Below are positions 1 to 9,088 of a stretch of 64,000 bases of DNA, one piece after another (the first letter of the stretch is position 1; each line of letters starts with the position of its first letter). The notes below the pieces were generated by a model. It was not told the DNA's origin, did no database searches, and was given only the letters and a program-made list of their open reading frames with translations. The translations under genes and the position numbers were made by a program. The stretch covers positions 1 through 64,000 of the forward strand of contig DLCK01000059.1 in NCBI GenBank assembly GCA_002480565.1, written 5' to 3'. The stretch comes from Phycisphaerales bacterium UBA7800 (GTDB lineage: Bacteria > Planctomycetota > Phycisphaerae > Phycisphaerales > Phycisphaeraceae).

Positions 1-252
1 TTCAGCCGGTAGTGGTTCAGTTTCGGACCAGAGTTTGTTGGGTAGACACCACTCATTATTCTCCGAGGTATAGACGGCATCGACGACACCAAATTGCTTA
101 AGCAATGTAGCGCACTTAAGGGTGTTGGCTGCCTTGCGAGCCTTGCCCAATGCCGGCAGAAGAATTGAAATCAACAAACTGATAATGCTGATGACCACCA
201 ATAGCTCGATGAGTGTGAATGCCTTGGTTTGGATTTGTGTGCGCGTGTTCAT
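1..252 (-). CDS. Pilin-like secreted protein (prepilin-type N-terminal domain), 3' end outside window
   Basis: The frame is open from an ATG at 252 to the left edge, giving 84 codons with no stop, so the C-terminus is missing. About 11 residues of leader precede AFTLIELLVVISII, a type IV pilin-type hydrophobic helix with the conserved Glu at position 5 after the cleavage site. ALGKARKAAN follows, as in the planctomycete/lentisphaere family that usually ends in an H-X9-DG box. The expected C-terminal box is off the edge. Such proteins are probably processed by prepilin peptidase and stay in the inner membrane or a pseudopilus. The gene lies 21 nt downstream of a LacI regulator in the same direction, so co-transcription is likely. 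The exact function is unknown. Confidence 0.85.
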   Translation of the reverse strand, partial: MNTRTQIQTKAFTLIELLVVISIISLLISILLPALGKARKAANTLKCATLLKQFGVVDAVYTSENNEWCLPNKLWSETEPLPAE

Positions 253-273
253 TGTGGAACTCTCCTGGTTCAT

Positions 274-1365
274 CTACTTACGAGGAGTTGAAGTGGTTTG
301 GCGGATGACCACTTCTGAAGGATACAATTCATGAATGCCCTGATTGTCTTCTGGGACACCATTTTCAATACGATTTTGCAACATGTAGGTGGCGCGATAA
401 CCCATCGCTTCAAGCGGATGGCTCATGGATGTGATTCTCGGACGTAAAACGCGACAGAGATACGAATCGTCTACAGAAATCACATTCATATCCGCAGGGA
501 CTTCGTAACCGTTTTGCATCAAGTCCTGAATGAGATTCAATGCGGTCCGATCATTGAATGTGATGATGGCGGTGGGGCGTTGATCTGCCGGAACACTGCG
601 TAAATAATTCAGTGTCCGCCTGGATGTTTCATCGTAGTGGTCTACACCTTTGGGGATCGGGCCATCGATTTCACAGAGCAGCCAATCGTCATTCATTGGC
701 AGGTTCATCTGCTTTAATGCTGCGATATATGCGTCACGTCGAAGTTGTTGATCAAGGACCATACGGTGACCGACTTGTCCAAGGTATGCAATCCGTTGAT
801 GCCCCAGCGAGACAAGATGTTCTACTGCGCCTTTGATGGCACCAGTGTTGTCGAAGGTCAATGCATCGACCTGCGGTTCAGGATTGGAATAATCCACACC
901 GACGATGGGGACACCGGTTTTGAGAAACCCGTCAAGCCAATCACAACCGCCATGAGCATGAACCAGAAACAAGCCATCCACACGCCGTTGATAAAGTTTC
1001 TCCATGCAGTGTTCATGTCGCAGATCACCAAAACGGTTGAACACCAACAAGTCGTAATCCAACTCCTGGCAGGCTTTTTCAATCCCTCGGAAGATGACCG
1101 TCTCATACGTCGAACCAATAGAGCCCCAAGGCTGAGGGGGGATATATGCACCAAGCGTCATGGTGCGTTGGCGAGCAAGTGACTGGCTCGAAAAGTTGGG
1201 ACGGTAACCCATCTCCAAGGCCACCTGTTCGATCTTTTCACGCATGCCTTTGCTGACACCGGTATTGCCTTTGGAGCGATTCAGGACGGTCGAGACCACT
1301 GCCTTGGAACAGCCAATCTGCTGAGCAATGTCTTTGAGGGTGACTTTTTTGGTGATTTGTGTCAT
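274..1365 (-). CDS. LacI family transcriptional regulator
   Basis: 363 residues, full length for the family. Residues 8-55 form a LacI helix-turn-helix (TLKDIAQQIGCSKAVVSTVL) with the hinge region after it. The rest is a periplasmic-binding-protein-like effector domain, with SLGHQRIAYLGQ and a VISVDDSYLCRVLRPRITSM segment near the end. It should bind a palindromic operator and release or bind it on sensing a sugar. The start is the ATG at 1365. Strong candidate operators lie just upstream (1380-1439), which suggests autoregulation. It follows the large GH2 gene on the same strand and precedes a pilin-like gene. The effector cannot be named from sequence alone. Confidence 0.95.
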   Translation of the reverse strand: MTQITKKVTLKDIAQQIGCSKAVVSTVLNRSKGNTGVSKGMREKIEQVALEMGYRPNFSSQSLARQRTMTLGAYIPPQPWGSIGSTYETVIFRGIEKACQELDYDLLVFNRFGDLRHEHCMEKLYQRRVDGLFLVHAHGGCDWLDGFLKTGVPIVGVDYSNPEPQVDALTFDNTGAIKGAVEHLVSLGHQRIAYLGQVGHRMVLDQQLRRDAYIAALKQMNLPMNDDWLLCEIDGPIPKGVDHYDETSRRTLNYLRSVPADQRPTAIITFNDRTALNLIQDLMQNGYEVPADMNVISVDDSYLCRVLRPRITSMSHPLEAMGYRATYMLQNRIENGVPEDNQGIHELYPSEVVIRQTTSTPRK

Positions 1366-1379
1366 GGTAAATCGCTTAG

Positions 1380-1439
1380 ACTAACCGGTTCATTAAATTG
1401 TTCATTAAAAACCGGTCATGGGTTCATGAACCGGTTAGT
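1380..1439. promoter_or_regulatory. Candidate LacI operator pair upstream of the 1365 regulator
   Basis: ACTAACCGGTTCAT (1380-1393) and its exact reverse complement ATGAACCGGTTAGT (1426-1439) flank a third AACCGGTCATG-like half site around 1410-1420. Each arm contains the AACCGGTT palindrome typical of LacI-family operators with a central CG. The pair lies immediately 5' of the LacI start, which fits autoregulation. A DNA loop between the two arms is possible but inferred. Confidence 0.65.
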
Positions 1440-1553
1440 GAATCTTAGGAATCCGAATGGTTAGAGTCAAGCGTTTGGATTGACAATTGCTTGATTTAGA
1501 TCATAAGAATTTATTGAATAATGAGTTGAGATATAGTTTTTAGATTTGATATT

Positions 1554-4500
1554 CTATTCGTATGCTTCATCGGCTTGGCGCATGGTGATGGCGAAGATCA
1601 TTGCGTCGTATGGCGGGTTGGCTGCGCTGCGAAGTGTGATTTGGGTGATTTTGCGTTCGGGATACGGATTGGTCCAAGTGCTCAGATAAACCGTAGCAAC
1701 TTCGCCGTTGCCGTTATTGGGATTTTGCACGCGGAGTCCGACGGGGCTGTTGCGACTTTGTGCCGAGGCCGAACGACAGTCATTGATATCGCGGTTGATG
1801 AGCATGGGGATTTGCTGGGTCGTCCCGTTTTCATATTCGACTTCAACACGGTAGACCAGCATGCCTGTGTTGGCGGACTTGATCTTCCAGTTTTGAGAAC
1901 TCGCATGAGCAAAGTACAGATGGCTTGCATGCTCTCTTGCGATTGGCAGGCTCAGACTCATTGGCGTCGTTTGCTCAAACTTATCAATGGCTGTGTCGAA
2001 CATCACAGGTTTGTCTTGAAGTTCACTGCCGATGCGTCCGTTAAACCGGATCATGGTTTGCTGCTGCTGGGGTGTTTGTGGCAGGAGTCTAAAGGGGATG
2101 TCATTTAGGGCGACTTTTCCACGCGGAATATTCGGCCCTAGATATTTTGCAATTGAGGTATTGCACAACGCACTGATATCCAGTTGCGTGTAATGGTTAT
2201 TGCTGCTGCGGCGTCTGACGGCTGCACCTTTGACTTGTATTCCCAGATTGGTCCAGAAGGTTGAGATAAAACGATCGCGTTGATCGAGCAGATCGACTTC
2301 CTGATTCCACAGCGAAGCATCAAAGATGACTGTCCGCTTGTTATCTTGATGAATAGCGATCGTGCCGGTGCTTAAGGGAACTTGCCAGTGTTCGTTTGCT
2401 TGATACTGCGTTAGTGATGGGCGAAGGCGTTGATACCAGTTGACGTCGAAGCTGTTCAACCCATCCATGGAAGCAGGATAAGTACTCAGATAGACCGCTT
2501 CGGATAAGCCACGGCGTTTGCGTTTGGGTTGTTCTTGAGACTGTTCTTTGGCGGAGACCTCGGGCAGATTCATTTGTTTGATGACTAATTGGGATTCGTC
2601 TGCCGTGAGATGCTTGAAGATCACTGTATTACTTTTGGAAGCCATCATCGCAACACCATCAATGCCAAGTTGGCGCATCGCCTGACTGTCGATGAGCAGC
2701 GCATGAGGGTTGGTATCGGTCGTGGTATCCAGTTCCTGCCAACCCATTCGTTGGAGCAGATGCTTGGTGAAGGTTTCGGTTTGTGGCAGGTAATATCCGA
2801 TTTGCGTTACTGTGTTTTTTGATTGATCCAAATCAGAGAGAATGGCAAGGAGTACCTTGGCTGCTGCCGGATGGCTTGCCGCATGTTTGAGCGCATCCAA
2901 TTGACAGACCATGTAACGTCCTTTGCCATGTTGAATCTGCATCAGCAGGGCGTCTTCAAGTTTTTCACCTGCATCAATAAGGACTTGAAAATTACCTTGA
3001 GTCGGTTTGTAAATCGACTGTTGACTGATGAGTTCATGTTCTTTTCCCCAGTACCGCAGGTCCAAAGTGTCAATGCCAGTGTCAGCAAAAATGGGATGAT
3101 GCTTGGCACGCACAAAGCCGATACTCGCGCCTTCCAATCCCGGTAATGTGTTATCAACCTTGTCGCAGGCGACTGGTAAGAGTCCATCGGGCATAGTCGC
3201 ACGAGGTAAAAGCAGAACTGCTCCACCGGCTGTGACATGTGATTCAATCAGCTTGGCCTTCGTTGCCAGTTGCTCATTGGTAATCGAGGAGTCGATGACC
3301 AGAATCTGCGGACTGATTTGCCTGGGTAAGTCTTCGACGGACTGCGCATTGATACCTAACTGCTTAAGAGTCTGTATTGCTTTTTGGTTTTGAGCCCAGA
3401 ACAGGATTGGTTTTGACAGTGTGGCTAAAGGCAGTGTCGGTGGGTAGAGTTTGATCGACTGCTGCCATTGATAGCGGGGGGTGTCCTGCCCCTGGTCGGT
3501 AAATTGAATACTGATGGTTGCATGCGTCGGTTGGGCGACTGTGGGTAAATCCAAGTTTAGATTATGTTGCATAGACTCATTGCTTTGGAGCGTTACATCC
3601 ATTTGATGAGCGTAGAGCAATTGCTTTTGAGCAGTGAGTGTAATGCGGACTTTGCCTGCATCAACGTATCCATCGGTATCACGGATCACGAGTGTTCGTT
3701 GTTGTGTTGAACCGGTGGTGAGAATTGGATTGCGTTGTTTGATGTAACAGCTCACGCCACGCAGTTCCTTGCCGATCTCGATGAGGAATGGGGATTCGAC
3801 GCCGGTGGGGATGTGCATCATGTTGGGACTGAGCATGGCTATGTTCTGCTCACGGTAGACACGAATCATATCTGCCCAGACGGTTCCCTGATTTTTGAGT
3901 AGTTTCAGGTAGGCTGCATTGCTCCCCTGGTATTGGATTTTCAGATGCTCCTCGCCGAGCAAGGCTTCCATCCCGCGTTCTCTGCCAGGTGTCATTTGCT
4001 CGCCTACGAGGATTGGTTTTTTGCCAATGGGGTTGTAGCTTTCAAAGGTATGACGCTGCAATAGCTTGATACGTTCCGGGGCATATTGTTTCCAAAGTAA
4101 ACCCTGCGGATAGGTTCGCATCAGTTCCGGATAGTGAATGCTATAGGCATCAAAATGATTACGCGCATCACCAAAACCACTGTGATAGACAGCCCGTGTG
4201 GGATCGACAGATTTAAAGGTGTCATGCACCTTGATCAGAAAATCCATCGCAGGCTTTGGGCGAGGGGTGATCCAGTGTTCAAACTCATTGGAGCCTGACC
4301 ACATGACAATGCTCGGGTGATTCCGAAGTGTCAATGCCATGTTACGGATGTGATCAAGACTGATATCAGCGATGGGACGGTGAAACAAACCCGACTCGGC
4401 AACGAGGAGGAATCCAACTTCATCAGCAGTGTCATAGAATATTTTTGGATACGGTTGCCCATGCAGTCGCCCGTAATTCATACCATGCTTGAGCATGAGT

Positions 4501-6125
4501 CGGTATGCCTCTGCGATGTCATAACCCTTCACTGCCGGCCAGCACCATTGGCCGATATGTGACCATGGGCCGACGAGTTGAATTTTCCGACCGTTAAGCA
4601 AAATGTCTTCACCATCGAGAGCGACAGTGCGATAGCCAAAACGCGTGCGACGTTGGTCGACAACTTTGCCTGCGATGTGGATTTGATTCACTGCAAAATA
4701 GAGATTGGGTTTACCGATGTCCCAGCGTTTGAGTTTGTCGGAGACTTCATACGTGTGCGACAGTTGTTTGGTCTTGCCCGCTGGGATGTCGAATTGTTGT
4801 TTATGTTCAAGTAAGAGAACTCCATCGGCTGCTACAACTTTTTGATGCAGCGTCCCTTGTTGTGTCTGGTCTGAATCATTGACCAGCGTGGCTTGTGTGG
4901 TGAGTTTGTTTTGCATCACATCACTGAAAATAAAGGGGTTTTCAAGATGTAATTCGGATTGCCATGTGATACGTGGTGGGATAATCACGCCCATGGTCCA
5001 TTTGAACATTGCTCCCAGTGGCATGGTTGGATAGTTGCGCGTTTGATCAATTTGCTTGCGATAGTCCTGAACATGAAGCACGACATCAAGTTTTTTATCA
5101 CCGGGCATGATTAAAGGTGTCAGGTCAAAGGCGATAGGCAGTAAACCTTCGCGGATGGTTGGGCCTTGTTTGCCATTGACCCAAACTGTGGTGACAAATG
5201 CGCATTGGTCCAGTTCAAGGCGTATTTGCCCATGTCCGGGCCACTGTGTGATGTCGATGGCAAAGCGGTAAAGCACTGTCTGTGTTTCATTGCCAATCTT
5301 GAGGTTGGGATGATGCTTCCAGGTATGGTTGCGATAGTCCGATTCGTTAATCCGTGAAGCGACCCATGGGTATCGTGTCACTGCATCGGCATGCAGGGAT
5401 TCATCAGCCGGATTTAAAGGACAGATGAGAATGTCATTGATCGTATTGGAAGATGGAGCGATTGTTCCTACGTTCAATGCATATGTTGGCAGGGGGACAT
5501 TGGATGTCTGGTTTGCGGGTAAGAGGCTGGTGGACTTTGCATCATCCTGTGATTGTTTGTCTGAGTTTTTTACTTCGGTGATGACAGGTTTACTGCCGTT
5601 GGCCAGCCAGAGGTCCGCTAATTCCAGTCGCCAATAAACAGGGATGTCGATGATGTGCATTTTGACGTATCGGAAAGGTTTAAGCGTGTTGGTCGCGGTA
5701 AGTTGATAGCGATGCCATCCGCCATGGAATTTGGATTCACGCTTGGCTGAAAGTTTGACAGGGTGATAGGTCACGCCATCAGCAGAGACGGTGATCTGGA
5801 TGTGTCCGACCTGCTTGGGATGATAATCACCATGAACAAAGGCTCTAAGCGTCAGGTGGTCGTATTGTTTCTCAGGCGTGTAGGCTTGTAAATCTATCAA
5901 CGCATGAGCATCATTTTTACCCTGTTTTGCGAGCATGATTCGAGCTTTGTCACCGCCACGCTGATCGGACTTCCAGCTGCTGATGTTCATGTCGGTGAGA
6001 CGCAACTTATCTTTTTCTTCAAAGCCAATGTGAAGTTGATCAGTTGCGATAGCCTGGGCAGTCAAGGCAAAAAGTGCCAGACACACTAGCCAGCTCATCA
6101 TGAGCGGGTTGTTGAAACGAATCAT
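1554..6125 (-). CDS. Large secreted glycoside hydrolase family 2-like protein
   Basis: I use the ATG at 6125 (1523 residues). The frame extends to 6203, but only the 6125 start places a signal peptide (MIRFNNPLMMSWLVCLALFALTAQA) at the N-terminus and avoids overlap with the upstream gene. A carbohydrate-binding-like region lies at about 30-180 and a GH2 sugar-binding domain at about 240-370. An immunoglobulin-like domain and a TIM barrel follow. The barrel motif NHPSIVMWSGSNEFEHW puts the acid/base Glu at E614, and KPILVGEQMTPG puts the nucleophile at about E709. The last 800 residues form long beta-rich and GATase-like regions with no clear family to me. It is probably exported to the periplasm or outer surface. 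The exact substrate (beta-mannoside, galactoside or glucuronide) is not determined. It sits in a LacI/pilin-like gene cluster. Confidence 0.85.
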   Translation of the reverse strand: MIRFNNPLMMSWLVCLALFALTAQAIATDQLHIGFEEKDKLRLTDMNISSWKSDQRGGDKARIMLAKQGKNDAHALIDLQAYTPEKQYDHLTLRAFVHGDYHPKQVGHIQITVSADGVTYHPVKLSAKRESKFHGGWHRYQLTATNTLKPFRYVKMHIIDIPVYWRLELADLWLANGSKPVITEVKNSDKQSQDDAKSTSLLPANQTSNVPLPTYALNVGTIAPSSNTINDILICPLNPADESLHADAVTRYPWVASRINESDYRNHTWKHHPNLKIGNETQTVLYRFAIDITQWPGHGQIRLELDQCAFVTTVWVNGKQGPTIREGLLPIAFDLTPLIMPGDKKLDVVLHVQDYRKQIDQTRNYPTMPLGAMFKWTMGVIIPPRITWQSELHLENPFIFSDVMQNKLTTQATLVNDSDQTQQGTLHQKVVAADGVLLLEHKQQFDIPAGKTKQLSHTYEVSDKLKRWDIGKPNLYFAVNQIHIAGKVVDQRRTRFGYRTVALDGEDILLNGRKIQLVGPWSHIGQWCWPAVKGYDIAEAYRLMLKHGMNYGRLHGQPYPKIFYDTADEVGFLLVAESGLFHRPIADISLDHIRNMALTLRNHPSIVMWSGSNEFEHWITPRPKPAMDFLIKVHDTFKSVDPTRAVYHSGFGDARNHFDAYSIHYPELMRTYPQGLLWKQYAPERIKLLQRHTFESYNPIGKKPILVGEQMTPGRERGMEALLGEEHLKIQYQGSNAAYLKLLKNQGTVWADMIRVYREQNIAMLSPNMMHIPTGVESPFLIEIGKELRGVSCYIKQRNPILTTGSTQQRTLVIRDTDGYVDAGKVRITLTAQKQLLYAHQMDVTLQSNESMQHNLNLDLPTVAQPTHATISIQFTDQGQDTPRYQWQQSIKLYPPTLPLATLSKPILFWAQNQKAIQTLKQLGINAQSVEDLPRQISPQILVIDSSITNEQLATKAKLIESHVTAGGAVLLLPRATMPDGLLPVACDKVDNTLPGLEGASIGFVRAKHHPIFADTGIDTLDLRYWGKEHELISQQSIYKPTQGNFQVLIDAGEKLEDALLMQIQHGKGRYMVCQLDALKHAASHPAAAKVLLAILSDLDQSKNTVTQIGYYLPQTETFTKHLLQRMGWQELDTTTDTNPHALLIDSQAMRQLGIDGVAMMASKSNTVIFKHLTADESQLVIKQMNLPEVSAKEQSQEQPKRKRRGLSEAVYLSTYPASMDGLNSFDVNWYQRLRPSLTQYQANEHWQVPLSTGTIAIHQDNKRTVIFDASLWNQEVDLLDQRDRFISTFWTNLGIQVKGAAVRRRSSNNHYTQLDISALCNTSIAKYLGPNIPRGKVALNDIPFRLLPQTPQQQQTMIRFNGRIGSELQDKPVMFDTAIDKFEQTTPMSLSLPIAREHASHLYFAHASSQNWKIKSANTGMLVYRVEVEYENGTTQQIPMLINRDINDCRSASAQSRNSPVGLRVQNPNNGNGEVATVYLSTWTNPYPERKITQITLRSAANPPYDAMIFAITMRQADEAYE

Positions 6126-6193
6126 ATTAAACTCACTTGTCAGATTTCTATTAAGGGCGAAGGGTTGGGATGATTGTTGTGATGGCACAAGAA

Positions 6194-6829
6194 TTATGGC
6201 CACGGGAATTCTTCGAACACGGCGTTGCCGGCATGGCCATCAAGATACAGAATGTTGGCTGAGTCGATATGCCTAAATGCAGGCTGATGTTTGATCGGCC
6301 AACCTGAATTGGCCAGTAGCCAGCCCCATGCATCACCGGTTTCGTGACTGTCAGCCATGTACATGGTGTGGCTGGCATCATAGTACTGTTCAATTTTTCG
6401 ACTTGTTGTACTGCTGGTGGGATTGCTTTCGGGCCCGAGTCGACGACTAACTGCATAGGACTTGCCATTGATTTTTGTGGATGATGGGCAGTAGTACATG
6501 CTGTTGGGTTCATTTTCCCAATAGCTGATTTGAAGGAACGAACTGTACTTGCCAACCCAGAATTGACTGTTGACATTGCTGTTGGTCGGGTCCGGTCGAG
6601 CAGGGCATACCCAGCCGTTCCAATCCTGTGTATAGGCGTGAACGAGAAGCCCCCATTGTTTGAGCTTGGCGGCGCAGCTGATTTGTTGAGCACGTTTGCG
6701 GGCACTGCCCAATGCTGGGAGTAATATGGCGATCAAAATACTGATGATTGAAATCACCACCAATAATTCGATGAGAGTAAAGGCCTGTCTGTGGGTAGAC
6801 CTATCGCGCATTGTGGCATGAGTTATCAT
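6194..6829 (-). CDS. Pilin-like secreted protein with H-X9-DG box
   Basis: 211 residues. The ATG at 6829 has an AAGGA Shine-Dalgarno six bases upstream. A short basic leader ends in QAFTLIELLVVISII, a prepilin peptidase site and hydrophobic helix with Glu5. The globular part ends with HIDSANILYLDGHAGN, which is exactly H-X9-DG, the hallmark of this planctomycete-type pseudopilin family. It lies 38 nt after a LacI regulator gene and before the GH2 enzyme on the same strand. It is likely a cell-envelope component that works with the polysaccharide-degrading enzyme or senses the substrate, but that role is inference. Confidence 0.93.
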   Translation of the reverse strand: MITHATMRDRSTHRQAFTLIELLVVISIISILIAILLPALGSARKRAQQISCAAKLKQWGLLVHAYTQDWNGWVCPARPDPTNSNVNSQFWVGKYSSFLQISYWENEPNSMYYCPSSTKINGKSYAVSRRLGPESNPTSSTTSRKIEQYYDASHTMYMADSHETGDAWGWLLANSGWPIKHQPAFRHIDSANILYLDGHAGNAVFEEFPWP

Positions 6830-6867
6830 GTCGCATCCTTTTTGAGGAGATCGGCTTTTTCTATGAC

Positions 6868-7923
6868 TTACCGGATTGAGCCAGCGGTCACAGCTTTTTT
6901 CGCAGTTAATACAGCAGTGGATTGACGGATACGCAAGGTTTCCGGCAGAACCAGTTTCTGACCTTCATACTTGCCTGGATTGTCCATCTGCTTAAGCAAC
7001 ATTTCACTGACTTGGTGTCCCATCTCTTGGGTGGGCAAATCCACCACGGTCATAAAGTCCGAAGGTATCGAGTCGTAATTGATTTCGTTAAAGCAGACCA
7101 TATTCAGGTCCTTGGGAACATCAATGCCTGCCTTTTCACAGAGGCGAAGCAGTTGCACAGCCTGGGTGTTTTCCCAGACCACTGTCGCTGTTGCACGTTG
7201 GCCAAGAATGTATTGGTCAAGGAATTCATCGACTTGTACATTCTGGTCGTAACCGGGCAAGGGGTCCAGGCCATGTTTACGCATCGCATCGACATAACCG
7301 CGACGACGATCTGGAATACTGTAATGCTTTTTGTCTTGAGTCTCTTGATCGTGCTTCTGATGGATGTGATCTTTATAGACAATCCGACGATGTCCCAAGC
7401 TAATCAAATGCTCCGTGGCATCAACCGCGCCTTGATAGTCATCGACACAGACGCAGGATTCATTTTCAAAATAAGGTTGGTCATTAATAGTCACATAAGG
7501 CACGTTCATTTGCTGCATGAATTGGCGGACCTGCAAATTCCGCCCCGGCAAAACCAACGCGCCATGCATCATCGCAGCGGACCATTCATCCTGCTGCTGA
7601 TCCGATTGATTCATGTCCATATACACGCGCACATCATGCTTGCGTAATGTGTCGATGGCCGAAGCAAGTAAGCCTTCGTAGATACCGTGAGCCGTCGCCC
7701 AGTGAATGTTGTAACCCACAACCATGACCATCCGCACATTGGACATCCGAAGGTTCCGGGCAATGCCGTCAGGACGGTAGTTCAACTGGCGAGCTGCAGC
7801 AAGAATCCGATCACGCACTTCCGGGCGGACATTAAATCCTTCGGTCTGATTGAGCACCTTACTCACAGTGCTTTTAGCCACTGAGCAATGCTTGGCAACT
7901 TGTGCGATGGTGACACGGGACAT
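6868..7923 (-). CDS. LacI family transcriptional regulator
   Basis: 351 residues. An N-terminal HTH (TIAQVAKHCSVAKSTVSKVL, residues 4-23) is followed by the hinge LNYRPDGIARNLR and a ligand-binding domain with SLGHRRIVYKDH. The start is the ATG at 7923. A perfect GAAACCGGTTTC palindrome sits about 27 nt upstream. It is the first gene of a probable minus-strand operon with a pilin-like gene and the large GH2 enzyme, so it probably controls them and itself. The ligand is unknown. Confidence 0.95.
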   Translation of the reverse strand: MSRVTIAQVAKHCSVAKSTVSKVLNQTEGFNVRPEVRDRILAAARQLNYRPDGIARNLRMSNVRMVMVVGYNIHWATAHGIYEGLLASAIDTLRKHDVRVYMDMNQSDQQQDEWSAAMMHGALVLPGRNLQVRQFMQQMNVPYVTINDQPYFENESCVCVDDYQGAVDATEHLISLGHRRIVYKDHIHQKHDQETQDKKHYSIPDRRRGYVDAMRKHGLDPLPGYDQNVQVDEFLDQYILGQRATATVVWENTQAVQLLRLCEKAGIDVPKDLNMVCFNEINYDSIPSDFMTVVDLPTQEMGHQVSEMLLKQMDNPGKYEGQKLVLPETLRIRQSTAVLTAKKAVTAGSIR

Positions 7924-7946
7924 TGTGATCCTGTCTTTAAATCACT

Positions 7947-7964
7947 TAGGAAACCGGTTTCTTA
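7947..7964. promoter_or_regulatory. Candidate LacI operator
   Basis: TAGGAAACCGGTTTCTTA contains a perfect 12-bp palindrome, GAAACCGGTTTC (7950-7961), with the central CG typical of LacI-family sites. It lies in the 5' region of the LacI gene starting at 7923 and resembles the AACCGGTT sites at 1380-1439. Confidence 0.65.
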
Positions 7965-8116
7965 ATGTAAGTATAGATGCCGATGATTCCGAGTCAAGCT
8001 TAAAGATTCAATTTTTCAATCTGTAGAGAATCAATGCATCATCGACAAAGAGATAGGCGCACCGATAGCATGCCTGTCTGATTTGTTGCATCTATTTCAA
8101 ATGTGTGTTGAATGAA

Positions 8117-8920
8117 TCAGGAATCGTTGTCATCAAGTCCCACAGGTGTCTGAGCGGGCTTGGCGGGCTTGGCGGGCTTGGCTTTTTTCCAGAATTGCAT
8201 CTTGCTGACAAAGCCACGAGGCGGGGTGTAGGGCTGCCACATATAAGTCTGTTGATTGGCAAAAAGGTTTGAGGTATTGGCTTCGCGGTACTTGAGCCAC
8301 GCGCTGCCTTCGCTACAAAGTTCGGCGCCGGTAAGGATAGTCAACGACTTCTGAGCAGCCAAGGCCACACCAAAACGCGAGTCATCCAATGCGGCGACCA
8401 ACGCGCTGAACACTTCAGGTTGAGCATACTGCCCCAAGGCATCGGCACAAGCCATCCGCACGTCGTGATCGCTGTCCTTGTTCATTGCGGCGATCAACGG
8501 CTTGATCGCTTGTGGATTGTGAATTTTCTGTAAGGACTTGGATGCTTCCCAGCGAACCATAGATGCCTCATCTTCAAGGCGGATATTGATAAGCGAAACA
8601 TCCTTGACCTCACCATGTAATCCTAAGGCTTTAACTGCAGCAGCGCGGACGGTCGGGTCTGGATCGTCAATGAGCAAACGATACAGTCGCACATACGGGC
8701 CTTCACCACCAAAAGGCGATGCTGAGAGATTGTTCAACGCTCGACGGCGAATGTCTGGATCATAGACATTAAATACATTGCGAGCTTCTTCACTTGGCGT
8801 TGGCGGTGAGACCAAATTGGAGATGGCGTTGCCACTGCCATTGATCATTTCACAGCCGCCAGTGATGCAGCCAACCAAGACCAGTAGTGACATTGAACCC
8901 AGTGTATTGAGTGTCTTCAT
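8117..8920 (-). CDS. HEAT-repeat lipoprotein
   Basis: I choose the ATG at 8920 (267 residues), not the upstream ATGs at 8944 and 8932. It gives a compact lipoprotein signal with lipobox LVGC (Cys18) and has GGGA six bases before it. Residues about 55-200 are HEAT-like helical repeats, for example DPDIRRRALNNL, DPTVRAAAVKALG, SMVRWEASKSLQK, DHDVRMACADALGQ and SRFGVALAAQKSL. The C-terminal tail is Lys/Ala/Pro rich (AKPAKPAKPAQTP). It is probably an envelope-anchored protein-interaction scaffold. No enzymatic role is visible. It is divergent from the UbiA-type gene. Confidence 0.85.
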   Translation of the reverse strand: MKTLNTLGSMSLLVLVGCITGGCEMINGSGNAISNLVSPPTPSEEARNVFNVYDPDIRRRALNNLSASPFGGEGPYVRLYRLLIDDPDPTVRAAAVKALGLHGEVKDVSLINIRLEDEASMVRWEASKSLQKIHNPQAIKPLIAAMNKDSDHDVRMACADALGQYAQPEVFSALVAALDDSRFGVALAAQKSLTILTGAELCSEGSAWLKYREANTSNLFANQQTYMWQPYTPPRGFVSKMQFWKKAKPAKPAKPAQTPVGLDDNDS

Positions 8921-9088
8921 CGTTAATCCCATATCCTGAACCATATATCTGACATTAGTCTAGCGTAGTGCAGCCAGATACGCACACCGGCATAAAGCTT
9001 GTTGCTCATTTCTATCGAACTTGGCGGTGATGCCTATTCCCAAGAGTCAAGGTGGAGACTAACATGCCAAGACCTGTGAAAGGGACTT

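Noticed and set aside
745..1182. Plus-strand 145-residue open frame inside the first LacI gene
   Set aside because: It is an antisense reading of the LacI gene with no motif or ribosome site. The LacI frame explains the sequence fully.
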